Counted from the first letter of the stretch, positions 43,413 through 52,867 are shown. The stretch is DNA of 64,000 nucleotides from SG8-40 sp963792855 (GCA_963792855.1 CAWBXZ010000007.1:1-64000), one strand, 5' to 3'. Translations and numbers: made by a program. Notes: a model not told the origin generated them from the sequence alone.

Positions 43413-43428
43413 TGTTTCACGTGAAACA
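43413..43428. promoter_or_regulatory. parS site 2
   Basis: TGTTTCACGTGAAACA is the canonical bacterial parS sequence, a perfect palindrome that extends to 43412-43429. It lies 41 bases downstream of the end of parS site 1 and about 65 bases before the mnmG start. Confidence 0.96.
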
Positions 43429-43493
43429 TCCGCCGTCGACCGTCCGTCGCGACACGCTTTCCGGTATCATTGCGCGCTCTCAAGAGGGCACCC

Positions 43494-45417
43494 GTGTTTT
43501 ATCCGAAACAGTTTGACATCATTGTCATCGGCGGCGGTCATGCAGGCACCGAGGCGGCGCTGGCGGCCGCCCGCGCTGGCTGCGACACGCTGTTGCTGAC
43601 GCACAGTATCGAGACCCTGGGCCAGATGTCCTGCAATCCATCGATCGGTGGCATTGGCAAAGGCCACCTCGTCAAGGAGATCGATGCGCTGGGCGGTGCC
43701 ATGGCGCAGGCAATCGACGAGGCGGGCATTCAGTTCCGGATACTGAACGCCAGCAAGGGGCCAGCGGTCAGGGCAACGCGTGCCCAGGCAGATCGTGTGC
43801 TCTATCGACAGGCCATTCGATCACGCCTCGAGAACCAGCCCAATCTCACATTGTTCCAGCAGGCAGTGGATGACCTTCTGCTGCAGGGAGATCGCGTCAT
43901 CGGCGTGGTGACCCAGATCGGTCTCCAGTTCAGGGCACGTGCGGTGATTCTCACGGCAGGTACTTTTCTGTCAGGACGGATTCATGTCGGCCTCGAGAAT
44001 TATCAGGCCGGCCGTGCCGGAGATCCACCGTCTCTGAGCCTTGCGCATCGCCTGCGGGAGCTGAAACTCCCGGTGGGACGGCTGAAAACCGGCACACCGC
44101 CCAGGCTCGACGGTCGTTCCATTGATTTCTCCGTACTCGAACCACAACCAGGGGACGAGCCGGTACCGGTGTTTTCCTATCTGGGTGAACCGACGCAACA
44201 CCCGCGGCAGGTATCCTGCTGGATCACGCACACCAATGAACGCACCCACGAGGCGATCCGGGCCGGCCTCGATCGCTCGCCGATGTATTCGGGGGTCATC
44301 GAAGGGGTAGGGCCGCGCTATTGCCCGTCGATAGAAGACAAGGTCACGCGCTTTGCGCATCGGTCTTCACACCAGATCTTCCTCGAGCCGGAAGGTCTGA
44401 ATACCCATGAGGTCTATCCGAACGGGATTTCAACCAGTTTGCCGTTTGATGTGCAACTCGAAATCGTGCATTCAATCAGAGGCTTGGAAAATACACATGT
44501 TCTGCGGCCAGGTTATGCCATTGAATATGACTACTTCGACCCACGTGCACTGAAAGCATCGCTGGAGACCAAGGCAATCGGCGGTTTGTTCTTTGCCGGG
44601 CAGATCAACGGCACTACCGGATACGAGGAAGCAGCGGCGCAGGGACTGCTGGCCGGTATCAACGCCGCATTGCTGGTGCAGGAGAAGCCGGCCTGGTGCC
44701 CGCGGCGGGATGAGGCCTACCTCGGGGTTCTGGTTGATGATCTGGTCACCCGTGGCGTCACCGAGCCATACCGCATGTTTACCAGCCGCGCCGAATACCG
44801 GCTCAGCTTGCGGGAAGACAACGCCGACTTCCGCCTGACCGAGACCGGACGCGCAACTCGGCCTTGTGGACGACCGGCGTTGGAATGCCTTCCAGCGCAA
44901 GCGGGATGCCGTTCTCGCCGAGCTGGAGCGGCTTGGAAAACTGGTGATCGATCCGCGCCGTTTTGAAGGCCAGGACGTTACCGACGCCATCGGTCAAACG
45001 CTGGAGCGCGAATATCAGGCACTTCAACTCCTGCGGAGACCCGAGGTCAGCTATCGTAACCTTATGAAACTGAATGGAATCGGCCCTGGCACAGAGGATG
45101 ATCAAGTCGCTGAACAGGTCGAAATCCAAACCAAGTACAAGGGTTATATCGACCGGCAACGTGAAGAATGCGCGCGGCTCGAACACATCGAGTCGGTCAG
45201 CATTCCGCCCAGTCTGGACTATGCACTCGTGCGCGGGCTGTCCTCGGAAGTGCGCCAGAAACTGGCGTCGCAAAGGCCGCAAACGCTTGGACAGGCCGGC
45301 CGGATATCCGGCATCACGCCGGCAGCCATTTCCTTGTTGATGGTCCACCTGAAACGCTTCAACGGGGTGGACCACGCCGTAGAGGACGCATTGATTTCGC
45401 AGGGAGGACGGACTTGA
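43494..45417 (+). CDS. mnmG: tRNA modification protein MnmG (GidA), frameshifted as sequenced
   Basis: The FAD-dependent partner of MnmE in wobble-uridine modification. The GTG at 43494 after an AGAGGG site gives the family start FYPKQFDIIVIGGGHAGTEA with the FAD-binding GGGHAGTE. The frame is well conserved through SRAEYRLSLREDNADFRLTE to about residue 453, then is lost. The rest resumes in another frame as QLGLVDDRRWNAFQRKRDAV and runs to the normal C-terminus at 45417. One extra base at about 44853 explains the break; corrected length is 640 residues, the family norm. The stop overlaps the rsmG start. A sequencing error is most likely, since both halves are conserved. Confidence 0.9.
44850..44854 (+). 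other. Probable single-base insertion in mnmG
   Basis: After GGA CGC an extra G precedes CAA CTC GGC CTT. Skipping it gives TETGRQLGLVDD, which aligns with TEIGRELGLVDD of Escherichia coli MnmG without a gap. It lies in an alternating CGCGC context. Confidence 0.85.
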
Positions 45418-46043
45418 GACCGTGGGGTCTTGCGGAACACGCGGCGGCCATGGGCTTGCAGTTGTCGCCCCACGCGGTCGAACAACTCGGCTCGCTGTTG
45501 CAACTGCTGGCGAAATGGAATCGCGTCCACAACCTCACGTCACTGGCGGAATCAAAGTGGGTGAGCCATCACTTACTGGATTCGCTAAGTATAGTAAGCA
45601 TTCTTCCGGATGGACGGATGATCGACGTGGGGTCAGGCGGTGGTTTTCCGGGGCTGCCGGTCGCGATCGTTAACCCGCACCGTGAAATCGTACTGCTGGA
45701 CAGCAACCAGAAGAAGACCGCGTTTTTGCGCCAGGCGGTGGCCGAGCTGGGCCTGGTGAACGTGGTGGTGGAAACGGCGCGTTCAGAGTCGTTCAAGCCG
45801 CACAACGCCTTCGATGTGGTTGTCTCCCGCGCCTTTTCGGATCTGCAGTCCTTTATCGATTTGGCTGGACATCTGTGCCGTGAAGGCGGGACCTTGATCG
45901 CCATGAAGGGCATTCTGCCTACCGAAGAACTTGACGCACTGCCGCCGGGCATCGCCCGGGAGACAGTGCGACTGGAAGTCCCGATGATCGACGGACAAAG
46001 ACATGTCGTGTTTCTCAACCCGCCATCAGCGCGGAAAGGCTAA
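45414..46043 (+). CDS. rsmG: 16S rRNA (guanine-527-N7)-methyltransferase
   Basis: A 209-residue SAM-dependent methyltransferase that makes m7G527 in 16S rRNA. The motif MIDVGSGGGFPGLPVAI (about 69-85) is the SAM site, and VVSRAFSDL and the AMKG segment are typical. I chose the TTG at 45414, which overlaps the mnmG stop as TTGA and follows GGGAGG; the next ATG is 12 codons later and would remove conserved sequence. Length equals Escherichia coli RsmG within a few residues. It is followed three bases later by parA. Confidence 0.9.
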   Translation: MRPWGLAEHAAAMGLQLSPHAVEQLGSLLQLLAKWNRVHNLTSLAESKWVSHHLLDSLSIVSILPDGRMIDVGSGGGFPGLPVAIVNPHREIVLLDSNQKKTAFLRQAVAELGLVNVVVETARSESFKPHNAFDVVVSRAFSDLQSFIDLAGHLCREGGTLIAMKGILPTEELDALPPGIARETVRLEVPMIDGQRHVVFLNPPSARKG

Positions 46044-46046
46044 CCA

Positions 46047-46820
46047 GTGGCGCGTATCCTGGCGGTAGCCAACCAGAAAGGCGGCGTCGGCAAGACAACA
46101 ACCTCGATCAATCTTGCGGCCGGGTTGTCGCGCGCCGGAAAACGTGTGCTGCTGATCGATCTCGATCCGCAGGGCAATGCAACGATGGGAAGCGGAGTCG
46201 ACAAGCGCGGATCGCATGCCACTGTTTACGAGGTGCTTCTCGGTGAATGCGACCTTCCCAGTGCCCGGATTCATTGTGAGAATGGCGGCTTCGATCTGGT
46301 GCCAGCCAACCAGGAACTCGCCGGCGCCGAGATCGAGCTGGTCGGACTCGAGCGCCGCGAAAACAGACTGAAAGATGCGCTGGCTGCTGTCGATTCCGAG
46401 TACGACTACATTCTCATCGACTGTCCGCCCGCCCTTAACCTGCTGACGGTTAACGGTCTGACCGCAGCGCACGCGGTCATGATCCCGATGCAGTGCGAGT
46501 ACTACGCGCTCGAAGGCCTCAGCGATCTGGTGCAGACCATCAAGAAGGTGCGCAGTCATCTCAATCCTTCGCTCGAAATCGAAGGTTTGTTGCGCACCAT
46601 GTATGACCCGCGAAACACACTTTCGCAGCAGGTTTCCGATCAACTGCAAAAGCATTTCGGCGCCAAGGTGTATCGCACCATCATTCCGCGCAACGTCCGC
46701 CTGGCGGAGGCGCCGAGCCACGGTATCCCGGCTATTGACTTCGACAAGCAGTCAAAGGGCGCGCTGGCTTACCTGTCGCTCGCTGACGAAATACTCAAGC
46801 AGCCGTCTCCGACTCATTGA
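46047..46820 (+). CDS. parA: Chromosome partitioning ATPase ParA
   Basis: A 257-residue Walker-type ATPase of the chromosomal ParA/Soj family. The deviant Walker A is KGGVGKTT (residues 11-18), followed by LIDLDPQGNATMG and LIDCPPALN. It forms nucleoid-bound ATP dimers that move ParB-parS complexes. The start is GTG at 46047, three bases after rsmG. The lack of a long N-terminal DNA-binding extension marks it as the chromosomal rather than plasmid type. Confidence 0.96.
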   Translation: MARILAVANQKGGVGKTTTSINLAAGLSRAGKRVLLIDLDPQGNATMGSGVDKRGSHATVYEVLLGECDLPSARIHCENGGFDLVPANQELAGAEIELVGLERRENRLKDALAAVDSEYDYILIDCPPALNLLTVNGLTAAHAVMIPMQCEYYALEGLSDLVQTIKKVRSHLNPSLEIEGLLRTMYDPRNTLSQQVSDQLQKHFGAKVYRTIIPRNVRLAEAPSHGIPAIDFDKQSKGALAYLSLADEILKQPSPTH

Positions 46821-46831
46821 GGACACAGCCT

Positions 46832-47683
46832 ATGGCGAAACTAAAGGGACTCGGGCGCGGGCTGGATGCGTTGCTTGCCGCCGACGAAGCGCAAACGCAA
46901 TCGCCTGGTGGTGAACTGCGCACACTCACAACGGCGCAGCTGCGGCCCGGCCGTTACCAGCCGCGCAGCCGTATGGACGAAGCGTCCATTGCAGAGCTCG
47001 CGGAATCGATCAGGACGCAGGGCGTGTTGCAGCCCATTCTGGTGCGCTCGGTCGATAACGCTTACGAAATCATTGCCGGTGAGCGGCGCTGGCGCGCAGC
47101 GCAATTGGCAGGGCTCAAGGAAGTACCAGTGGTGCTGCGCGACGTCGACGACAACGCAGCTCTGGCCATCGCACTGATCGAGAACATTCAGCGCGAGAAC
47201 CTCAACCCTCTGGAAGAGGCAGTCGGTATCCAGCGGTTGATTGACGAATTCGCCATGACCCACGAAACGGTGGGAAAGGCGGTGGGCCGCTCACGCAGTG
47301 CCGTGAGCAATCTGCTGCGCTTGCTGTCACTGCCCGAGCAGGTTCAGGCAATGCTCATGGACGGACGCATCGATATGGGCCATGCCCGTGCTCTGCTGGC
47401 AGCGCCGGCGTCCCGGCAGATCGAACTCGCGCAGCGTATTGCCGCGCTCGGGCTTTCCGTGCGGGAGACCGAGCAACTGGTCGCGCAACGGGTGCCAGCC
47501 GGCAAGCGTCCCTCGAAAGCGCCCCGCAAGGACCGTGACATCGCCGCACTTGAAGAATCCATGTCAGAGCGGCTCGGGGCAACGGTGTCCATACGGCATC
47601 GCAAAAGCGGCAGCGGAACGCTGTCGATTGACTACGCGGACCTGGACCAGCTGGACTCGATTCTCGGCCGTTTAAGGGCCTGA
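46832..47683 (+). CDS. parB: Chromosome partitioning protein ParB
   Basis: A 283-residue ParB/Spo0J protein. The N-terminal MAKLKGLGRGLDALL is the ParA-contacting segment; the CTP-binding ParB domain (about 33-120) has GERRWRAAQLAG and RENLNPLEEA; a helix-turn-helix (about 135-185) recognises parS; the C-terminal 45 residues form the dimer domain. The ATG at 46832 follows GAGGA. Two parS sites lie 3.5 kb upstream in front of mnmG. Confidence 0.96.
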   Translation: MAKLKGLGRGLDALLAADEAQTQSPGGELRTLTTAQLRPGRYQPRSRMDEASIAELAESIRTQGVLQPILVRSVDNAYEIIAGERRWRAAQLAGLKEVPVVLRDVDDNAALAIALIENIQRENLNPLEEAVGIQRLIDEFAMTHETVGKAVGRSRSAVSNLLRLLSLPEQVQAMLMDGRIDMGHARALLAAPASRQIELAQRIAALGLSVRETEQLVAQRVPAGKRPSKAPRKDRDIAALEESMSERLGATVSIRHRKSGSGTLSIDYADLDQLDSILGRLRA

Positions 47684-47713
47684 GGACCGGTCTGCCGGAG
47701 ATGGCCGGACGCG

Positions 47714-47742
47714 TTGACAGTATTGTCATAAGCCAATAAAAT
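47714..47742 (+). promoter_or_regulatory. Probable sigma70 promoter of the atp operon
   Basis: TTGACA (47714-47719) and TAAAAT (47737-47742) are separated by exactly 17 bases, close to the ideal sigma70 promoter. It lies about 70 bases before atpI, in the gap after parB. Confidence 0.8.
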
Positions 47743-47810
47743 CTCGGCCTTTTTGTGGCTATGCTGCGGCCGCACAAGGAGTACGGCGCCATTACGACGG
47801 ATCACAATTC

Positions 47811-48170
47811 ATGATCCGGGGGCTGCTCGCGGTACTCGGGCTCCAGGTGCTGGTGTTGAGCGTGGCCGCATCGGGTTTCTTGCTGTTTTCCGGCCTTGCG
47901 GCCGCGAAGTCGGCGGCGATCGGTGGCACGATCGCGGTAGTACCGGGAGCGTTTTACGCGTGGCGTTTGATCGTTTCCCGAAAAGCGTCGGCCGAGCGAT
48001 TACTGCAGGTTCATTTTGTCGCCGAAGCAGGGAAGCTGGCACTGACTTTCGTAATGTTCGCCGCGACGTTTGTCTGGATCAGGGATGTTTCCGTAATACC
48101 GTTGTTCGCCGCCTATATCGCCACCTTGATGGCGTATTGGCTTGCACTGATTGTGTTTAAACGAATTTAA
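47811..48170 (+). CDS. atpI: ATP synthase assembly protein AtpI
   Basis: A 119-residue protein with four hydrophobic helices (about 5-28, 33-52, 70-91 and 96-115). It fits the AtpI family that assists c-ring assembly or magnesium supply; it is poorly conserved and recognised mainly by hydrophobic pattern, length and position first in the atp operon. Its stop lies 13 bases before the atpB start. Confidence 0.85.
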   Translation: MIRGLLAVLGLQVLVLSVAASGFLLFSGLAAAKSAAIGGTIAVVPGAFYAWRLIVSRKASAERLLQVHFVAEAGKLALTFVMFAATFVWIRDVSVIPLFAAYIATLMAYWLALIVFKRI

Positions 48171-48183
48171 GAGAAAAACGAGC

Positions 48184-48972
48184 ATGGCCGATTCGGGCGC
48201 GCCAACTTCGAGCGAATACATTGTTCACCACCTCACCAACCTCACAGTTGGTGAAGGGTTCTGGACGCTTCATCTCGATACGCTGATCGTATCCGGGCTT
48301 CTGGGCCTGGTCGTTTTCGGGTTCATGATGCTGCTGGCACGCAAGGCCAGCAGTGGCGTGCCTTCCGGTTGGCAAAATTTCGTCGAGATGGTCGTGTCGA
48401 TGGTGGATACGCAGGTCCGCGACACCTTTCACGCAAAAAGCAACCTCGTAACGCCGCTGGCCATCACCATATTCATCTGGGTATTCGTGATGAACGCCAT
48501 GGACCTGATTCCGGTGGACTTCATTCCGATGACTGCAGAGGCAGCCGGCGTTCCCTATTTGAAGATTGTTCCCACCACCGATCCGAACCTGACGTTCGCA
48601 ATGTCATTGACCGTGTTTGTCATCATGCTCGGGTTCAATTTCAAGTACAAAGGTGTTGGCGGGTTTTTGAAGGAGGCGTTGACGGTACCGTTTGGCAAGT
48701 ACCTTTTCCCCGTCAATCTGCTTTTCCGGATCATCGAGGACATCGCCAAGCCGGTCTCTCTCGCACTGCGTCTTTTCGGAAACATGTACGCCGGCGAGAT
48801 GGTTTTCATACTGCTTGCCGTCTGGGCCGGCGCCAGTTTTCTCTGGGCGCCATTTGCCGCGACGCTCAGTCTCGGCTGGGCCCTGTTCCACATTCTGATT
48901 ATTACCCTGCAGGCTTTCGTGTTCATGATGCTGACCGTCGTGTACATGAGTATGGCGGCAGAACACCACTGA
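48184..48972 (+). CDS. atpB: ATP synthase Fo subunit a
   Basis: A 262-residue membrane subunit that forms the proton half-channels against the c-ring. The essential arginine lies in the helix SLALRLFGNMYAGEM (about 194-208), and the last helix contains LQAFVFMMLTVVYMSMA. The ATG at 48184 begins the soluble N-terminus; an upstream in-frame start overlaps atpI and is less likely. It is co-transcribed with the rest of the atp operon. Confidence 0.97.
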   Translation: MADSGAPTSSEYIVHHLTNLTVGEGFWTLHLDTLIVSGLLGLVVFGFMMLLARKASSGVPSGWQNFVEMVVSMVDTQVRDTFHAKSNLVTPLAITIFIWVFVMNAMDLIPVDFIPMTAEAAGVPYLKIVPTTDPNLTFAMSLTVFVIMLGFNFKYKGVGGFLKEALTVPFGKYLFPVNLLFRIIEDIAKPVSLALRLFGNMYAGEMVFILLAVWAGASFLWAPFAATLSLGWALFHILIITLQAFVFMMLTVVYMSMAAEHH

Positions 48973-49016
48973 TTTTTCACGTTTACGATCACAACTACTG
49001 TACTTAGGAGAAAAAG

Positions 49017-49280
49017 ATGGAACTCGCATCCGTACTGGGCATGACGGCAATTGCGGTCGCGCTGTTGATTGGAATGGGCGCACTGGGCACCGCAATCGGC
49101 TTCGGTATCCTCGGTGGCCGCTTCCTTGAAGGTGCCGCGCGCCAGCCTGAAATGATTCCGACGCTGCAGGTCAAGATGTTCATCGTTGCGGGTCTGCTGG
49201 ATGCCGTGACCATGATCGGTGTTGGTATCGCGCTTTATCTGCTGTTTGCGAACCCGTTCATCGGGATCATCGGCGGTTGA
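49017..49280 (+). CDS. atpE: ATP synthase Fo subunit c
   Basis: An 87-residue hairpin of two membrane helices joined by the polar loop ARQP (41-44). The ion-binding carboxylate is D62 in GLLDAVTMIG. The sodium-type pattern (a glutamine in helix 1 with glutamate in helix 2) is absent, so it is most likely proton-coupled. A strong TTAGGAG site precedes the ATG, consistent with the high copy number of this subunit. Confidence 0.97.
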   Translation: MELASVLGMTAIAVALLIGMGALGTAIGFGILGGRFLEGAARQPEMIPTLQVKMFIVAGLLDAVTMIGVGIALYLLFANPFIGIIGG

Positions 49281-49314
49281 AGAAGAACTCGTTTCTTAAG
49301 CGCGGGAGGTTAGC

Positions 49315-49788
49315 GTGAATATCAACGCAACACTATTTGGCCAGGCGCTGTGGTTCGCGGTTTTCATCTGGCTGACGATGAAGTACATCTGGCCGCCGCT
49401 GCAAAAAGCGATGAAAGACCGCGAGAAGCAGATCGCCGACGGTCTGGCGGCTTCCGAAAAGGGCAAGCAGGAGCTGGAACAGGCTGCCCAGCGTGTCACC
49501 GAGGAATTGCGAAAGGCACGCGAACAGGCGAGTGAAATCCTGGCGCAGGCCGAGAAACGCTCCGGAGAACTCGTCGAGGAAGCCAAAGTGAATGCGAGGG
49601 CCGAAGGCGAGCGCATCGTCACGGCGGCCAAGGCGGAGATCGAGCAGGAAGTCAATCGCGCCAGAGAGCAGCTGCGTGCGCAGGTCTCAGTGCTTGCCGT
49701 GACCGGCGCCGAGAAAATTCTCAGACGCGAAATTGACGCACAGGCACATGCGCAGCTGTTGCAGAGCCTGGAAGCCGAGCTGCGGTAG
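49315..49788 (+). CDS. atpF: ATP synthase Fo subunit b
   Basis: A 157-residue stator subunit. One N-terminal membrane helix (about 5-25) is followed by a long charged coiled coil (about 35-150) rich in E, K, A and Q that reaches F1. The start is GTG at 49315 after a GGGAGG site. A single b subunit rather than a b/b' pair is encoded. The stop is five bases before atpH. Confidence 0.96.
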   Translation: MNINATLFGQALWFAVFIWLTMKYIWPPLQKAMKDREKQIADGLAASEKGKQELEQAAQRVTEELRKAREQASEILAQAEKRSGELVEEAKVNARAEGERIVTAAKAEIEQEVNRAREQLRAQVSVLAVTGAEKILRREIDAQAHAQLLQSLEAELR

Positions 49789-49793
49789 AACCA

Positions 49794-50330
49794 ATGGCCG
49801 AACTTGCAACCATCGCGAGACCATACGCCGAGGCCGCCTTCGGATTCGCCAAGCAACGCGGCGAACTCGACAAGTGGTCGGAGATGCTGGGGCTGCTCGC
49901 GAGCGTTTATCAGGACACACAGTTTCAGGAAGCGATCGCCGGTCCAAAGGTTACCGGTGGCGATGTCGAGAAGCTGATGCTGTCGGTGTGCGGCGAACGC
50001 ATTGACGGGCAGGCACGCAACCTCATTCAGCTGCTCGTTCGCAACGGGCGCCTGTCTGTGCTCGCAGAAATACGGAATCTCTTTGAACACCTCAAGTCCG
50101 AAGACGAGGGCGTGATCGAGGCGAATATTGCCTCGGCCTACCCGTTGCAAGACCAGCAACTTGAGCAAATCGTCAATATCTTGGCGAAGCGTTACAACAA
50201 GCAAATCAGCCCGACTGTCGGTGTGGATTCTGAATTGATTGGCGGAATCAAGGTACAGGTAGGCGACAAGGTTTGGGATGCCTCGGTGCGCGGCCGACTC
50301 CAGGAAATGGCCGCCGCCCTTACGAAATAG
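49794..50330 (+). CDS. atpH: ATP synthase F1 subunit delta
   Basis: A 178-residue stator subunit that joins the b dimer to the top of F1. The helical N-terminal domain starts ATIARPYAEAAFGFAK, and the C-terminal part has GGIKVQVGDKVWDASVRGRL, in the form usual for proteobacteria. It lies between atpF and atpA with short gaps. Confidence 0.96.
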   Translation: MAELATIARPYAEAAFGFAKQRGELDKWSEMLGLLASVYQDTQFQEAIAGPKVTGGDVEKLMLSVCGERIDGQARNLIQLLVRNGRLSVLAEIRNLFEHLKSEDEGVIEANIASAYPLQDQQLEQIVNILAKRYNKQISPTVGVDSELIGGIKVQVGDKVWDASVRGRLQEMAAALTK

Positions 50331-50342
50331 GAGCATTGATCC

Positions 50343-51890
50343 ATGCAGTTGAACCCATCCGAGATCAGCGAGCTGATCAAGACCAAGATCGAGAGTCTTG
50401 CCCCTGTGTCCGAGGCACGAACTCAGGGCACGGTCGTTTCAGTTACCGATGGTATCTGTCGAATCCACGGGCTGTCAGACGTTATGCAGGGCGAAATGCT
50501 CGAATTCCCGGGCAATACCTTTGGTCTTGCGCTCAACCTCGAACGTGATTCCGTCGGCTCGGTGGTACTGGGCGATTACACCCACATCACCGAAGGTGAC
50601 ACAGTCAAGTGTACGGGCCGTATTCTGGCCGTGCCGGTCGGGCCGGAGCTGATTGGCCGTGTCGTTGACGCCCTTGGCCAGCCGATCGACGGCAAGGGTC
50701 CGATCAACGCCAAACAGACAGACGTTATCGAGAAAGTCGCTCCGGGCGTCATCTGGCGCCAGTCGGTCTCCCAGCCGGTGCAGACCGGACTGAAGTCCAT
50801 CGACGCCATGGTGCCGGTAGGCCGTGGTCAGCGCGAACTGATCATCGGCGACCGCCAGACCGGAAAGACCGCCGTTGCCGTCGACACCATCATCAACCAG
50901 AAGGGCAAGGACCTGTTCTGTGTGTATGTCGCCATCGGTCAAAAGGCGTCAACGGTCGCCAACGTGGTACGTAAACTCGAAGAATATGGCGCGATGGATT
51001 ACACCATTGTCGTTGCCGCAACTGCGTCCGAATCGGCAGCGATGCAATACATTGCGGCCTACTCGGGTTGCACGATGGGCGAGTATTTCCGCGATCGCGG
51101 AGAAGATGCTCTCATCATTTACGACGATCTGACCAAACAGGCGTGGGCCTATCGCCAGATCTCGCTGCTGCTGCGCCGGCCGCCGGGACGCGAAGCCTAT
51201 CCCGGGGACGTGTTTTATCTGCACTCGCGCTTGCTTGAGCGCGCAGCGCGCGTCTCGCCGGCCTGGGTCGAGAAGCACACCAATGGAGCGGTCAAGGGCA
51301 AGACGGGTTCATTGACCGCGCTGCCGATTATCGAAACGCAGGCCGGTGACGTGTCTGCCTTCGTTCCGACCAACGTGATTTCGATTACCGATGGACAGAT
51401 CTTTCTTGAGACAGACCTGTTCAACGCCGGTATTCGTCCTGCCATCAACGCCGGTGTATCGGTGTCGCGAGTCGGCGGTGCCGCCCAGACCAAGATCATG
51501 AAGCGCAAGGACACTGGCGGTGGTGTGCGTCTGGCACTGGCCCAGTACCGGGAACTTGCCGCGTTCGCCCAGTTCGCATCCGATCTTGACGAGGCGACAC
51601 GTAAACAGCTCGAGCGCGGGCGCATGGTGACGGAGTTGATGAAGCAGCCCCAGTACCAGCCGATGGAAGTTTGGGAAATGGCGGTCACGCTGTTTGCCGT
51701 TAACAACGACGTGTTCGATGATATTGAAGTGAGCAAGGCGCTGGCGGCGGAAAAATCCATGCGTGACTACCTCAAGGGCAAGTACGCTGACCTGATCAAA
51801 CGCATTGATGAGCAGAAGAATCTCAGCGAGGAAGACGAGAAAGCGCTCAAGAACGCGATTGCTGACTGGAAAGCGAACGGTAGTTACTAA
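50343..51890 (+). CDS. atpA: ATP synthase F1 subunit alpha
   Basis: A 515-residue non-catalytic nucleotide-binding subunit. P-loop GDRQTGKT lies at residues 169-176, the signature PAINAGVSVSRVGGAAQ near 365, and the arginine finger is within that signature region. Length is two residues over Escherichia coli AtpA. It is part of the alpha3-beta3 hexamer. Confidence 0.98.
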   Translation: MQLNPSEISELIKTKIESLAPVSEARTQGTVVSVTDGICRIHGLSDVMQGEMLEFPGNTFGLALNLERDSVGSVVLGDYTHITEGDTVKCTGRILAVPVGPELIGRVVDALGQPIDGKGPINAKQTDVIEKVAPGVIWRQSVSQPVQTGLKSIDAMVPVGRGQRELIIGDRQTGKTAVAVDTIINQKGKDLFCVYVAIGQKASTVANVVRKLEEYGAMDYTIVVAATASESAAMQYIAAYSGCTMGEYFRDRGEDALIIYDDLTKQAWAYRQISLLLRRPPGREAYPGDVFYLHSRLLERAARVSPAWVEKHTNGAVKGKTGSLTALPIIETQAGDVSAFVPTNVISITDGQIFLETDLFNAGIRPAINAGVSVSRVGGAAQTKIMKRKDTGGGVRLALAQYRELAAFAQFASDLDEATRKQLERGRMVTELMKQPQYQPMEVWEMAVTLFAVNNDVFDDIEVSKALAAEKSMRDYLKGKYADLIKRIDEQKNLSEEDEKALKNAIADWKANGSY

Positions 51891-51943
51891 TTTGATCCCG
51901 ACGCAACCGAACACCAATCGGGGCCGGGGTCTAGAGGCGAGCG

Positions 51944-52807
51944 ATGGCAGGCACTAAGGAAATACGAACCAAGATCAAGAGTGTTCAGAACACTCGCAAG
52001 ATCACGAAAGCAATGGAGATGGTTGCTGCTTCGAAGATGCGCAAGGCGCAGGATCGTATGCGCGCGGCCCGGCCTTACGCCGAGAAAATCCGTAACGTCG
52101 CGGCACACATCTCGCACGCCAATCCCGAGTATCGCCATCCTTTCCTGGTCGAGCGTGACACCGTGAAACGTGTCGGCATCATCATCGTGACCACTGACAA
52201 GGGCTTGTGCGGGGGTCTTAACACCAACGTGTTGCGCATGGCGCTCGGACAGTACAAGCAGTGGCAGGAAGAAGGTGAAGAGATCGACGTCTGTTGCATC
52301 GGCGGCAAGGGCCTTGGCTTCATGCAACGTCTTGGCGCCAACATCATTTCCGAAGTGAGCGGGTTGGGTGACACGCCGCGCCTCGAACAGATCATCGGCG
52401 CGCTGAAGATCATGCTCGACGGATACATGTCGGACCGCTTCGACCGTGTCGTGCTTTTTTATACAAAATTCGTCAACACCATGAAGCAGGAACCGGTGAT
52501 GGAACAGCTGTTACCCATCAGCGGCGAGCGCCTGGGTGCTCCCGAGGGTTCCTGGGATTACATTTACGAGCCCGAGGCCAAGAGTGTGCTCGAGCAGGTC
52601 CTGACCCGCTACATCGAGGCGGTGATCTTCCAGTCGGTCGCGGAAAACATGTCTTCCGAGCAATCGGCCCGCATGGTGGCAATGAAATCGGCGTCCGACA
52701 ATGCCGGAACGCTGATTGATGAGCTGACCCTGATCTACAACAAATCGCGCCAGGCTGCCATCACCAAAGAACTGGCAGAGATCGTCGGCGGTGCTGCTGC
52801 AGTTTGA
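51944..52807 (+). CDS. atpG: ATP synthase F1 subunit gamma
   Basis: A 287-residue rotor shaft. The N-terminal helix TKEIRTKIKSVQNTRKITKA and the C-terminal coiled-coil half ending NKSRQAAITKELAEIVGGA are the conserved parts that lie in the central cavity; the Rossmann-like middle (about 75-210) has TTDKGLCGGLN. No regulatory cysteine insert as in chloroplasts is present. Confidence 0.97.
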   Translation: MAGTKEIRTKIKSVQNTRKITKAMEMVAASKMRKAQDRMRAARPYAEKIRNVAAHISHANPEYRHPFLVERDTVKRVGIIIVTTDKGLCGGLNTNVLRMALGQYKQWQEEGEEIDVCCIGGKGLGFMQRLGANIISEVSGLGDTPRLEQIIGALKIMLDGYMSDRFDRVVLFYTKFVNTMKQEPVMEQLLPISGERLGAPEGSWDYIYEPEAKSVLEQVLTRYIEAVIFQSVAENMSSEQSARMVAMKSASDNAGTLIDELTLIYNKSRQAAITKELAEIVGGAAAV

Positions 52808-52867
52808 TGCGCAGTGATACCGAATACACAGATACCAAATAACTGACTTGAACGGATAGATATAGCC

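Larger units (their letters stand above)
43233..43493. other. mnmE-mnmG intergenic region with hairpins, parS pair and promoter
   Basis: About 260 bases without a gene. Just after mnmE there are two short hairpins without T-runs: CCCGC/GCGGG (43247-43260) and TTGTCC/GGACAA (43267-43282). Further on are two parS palindromes and a candidate promoter, listed separately, then the mnmG ribosome site. Confidence 0.6.
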
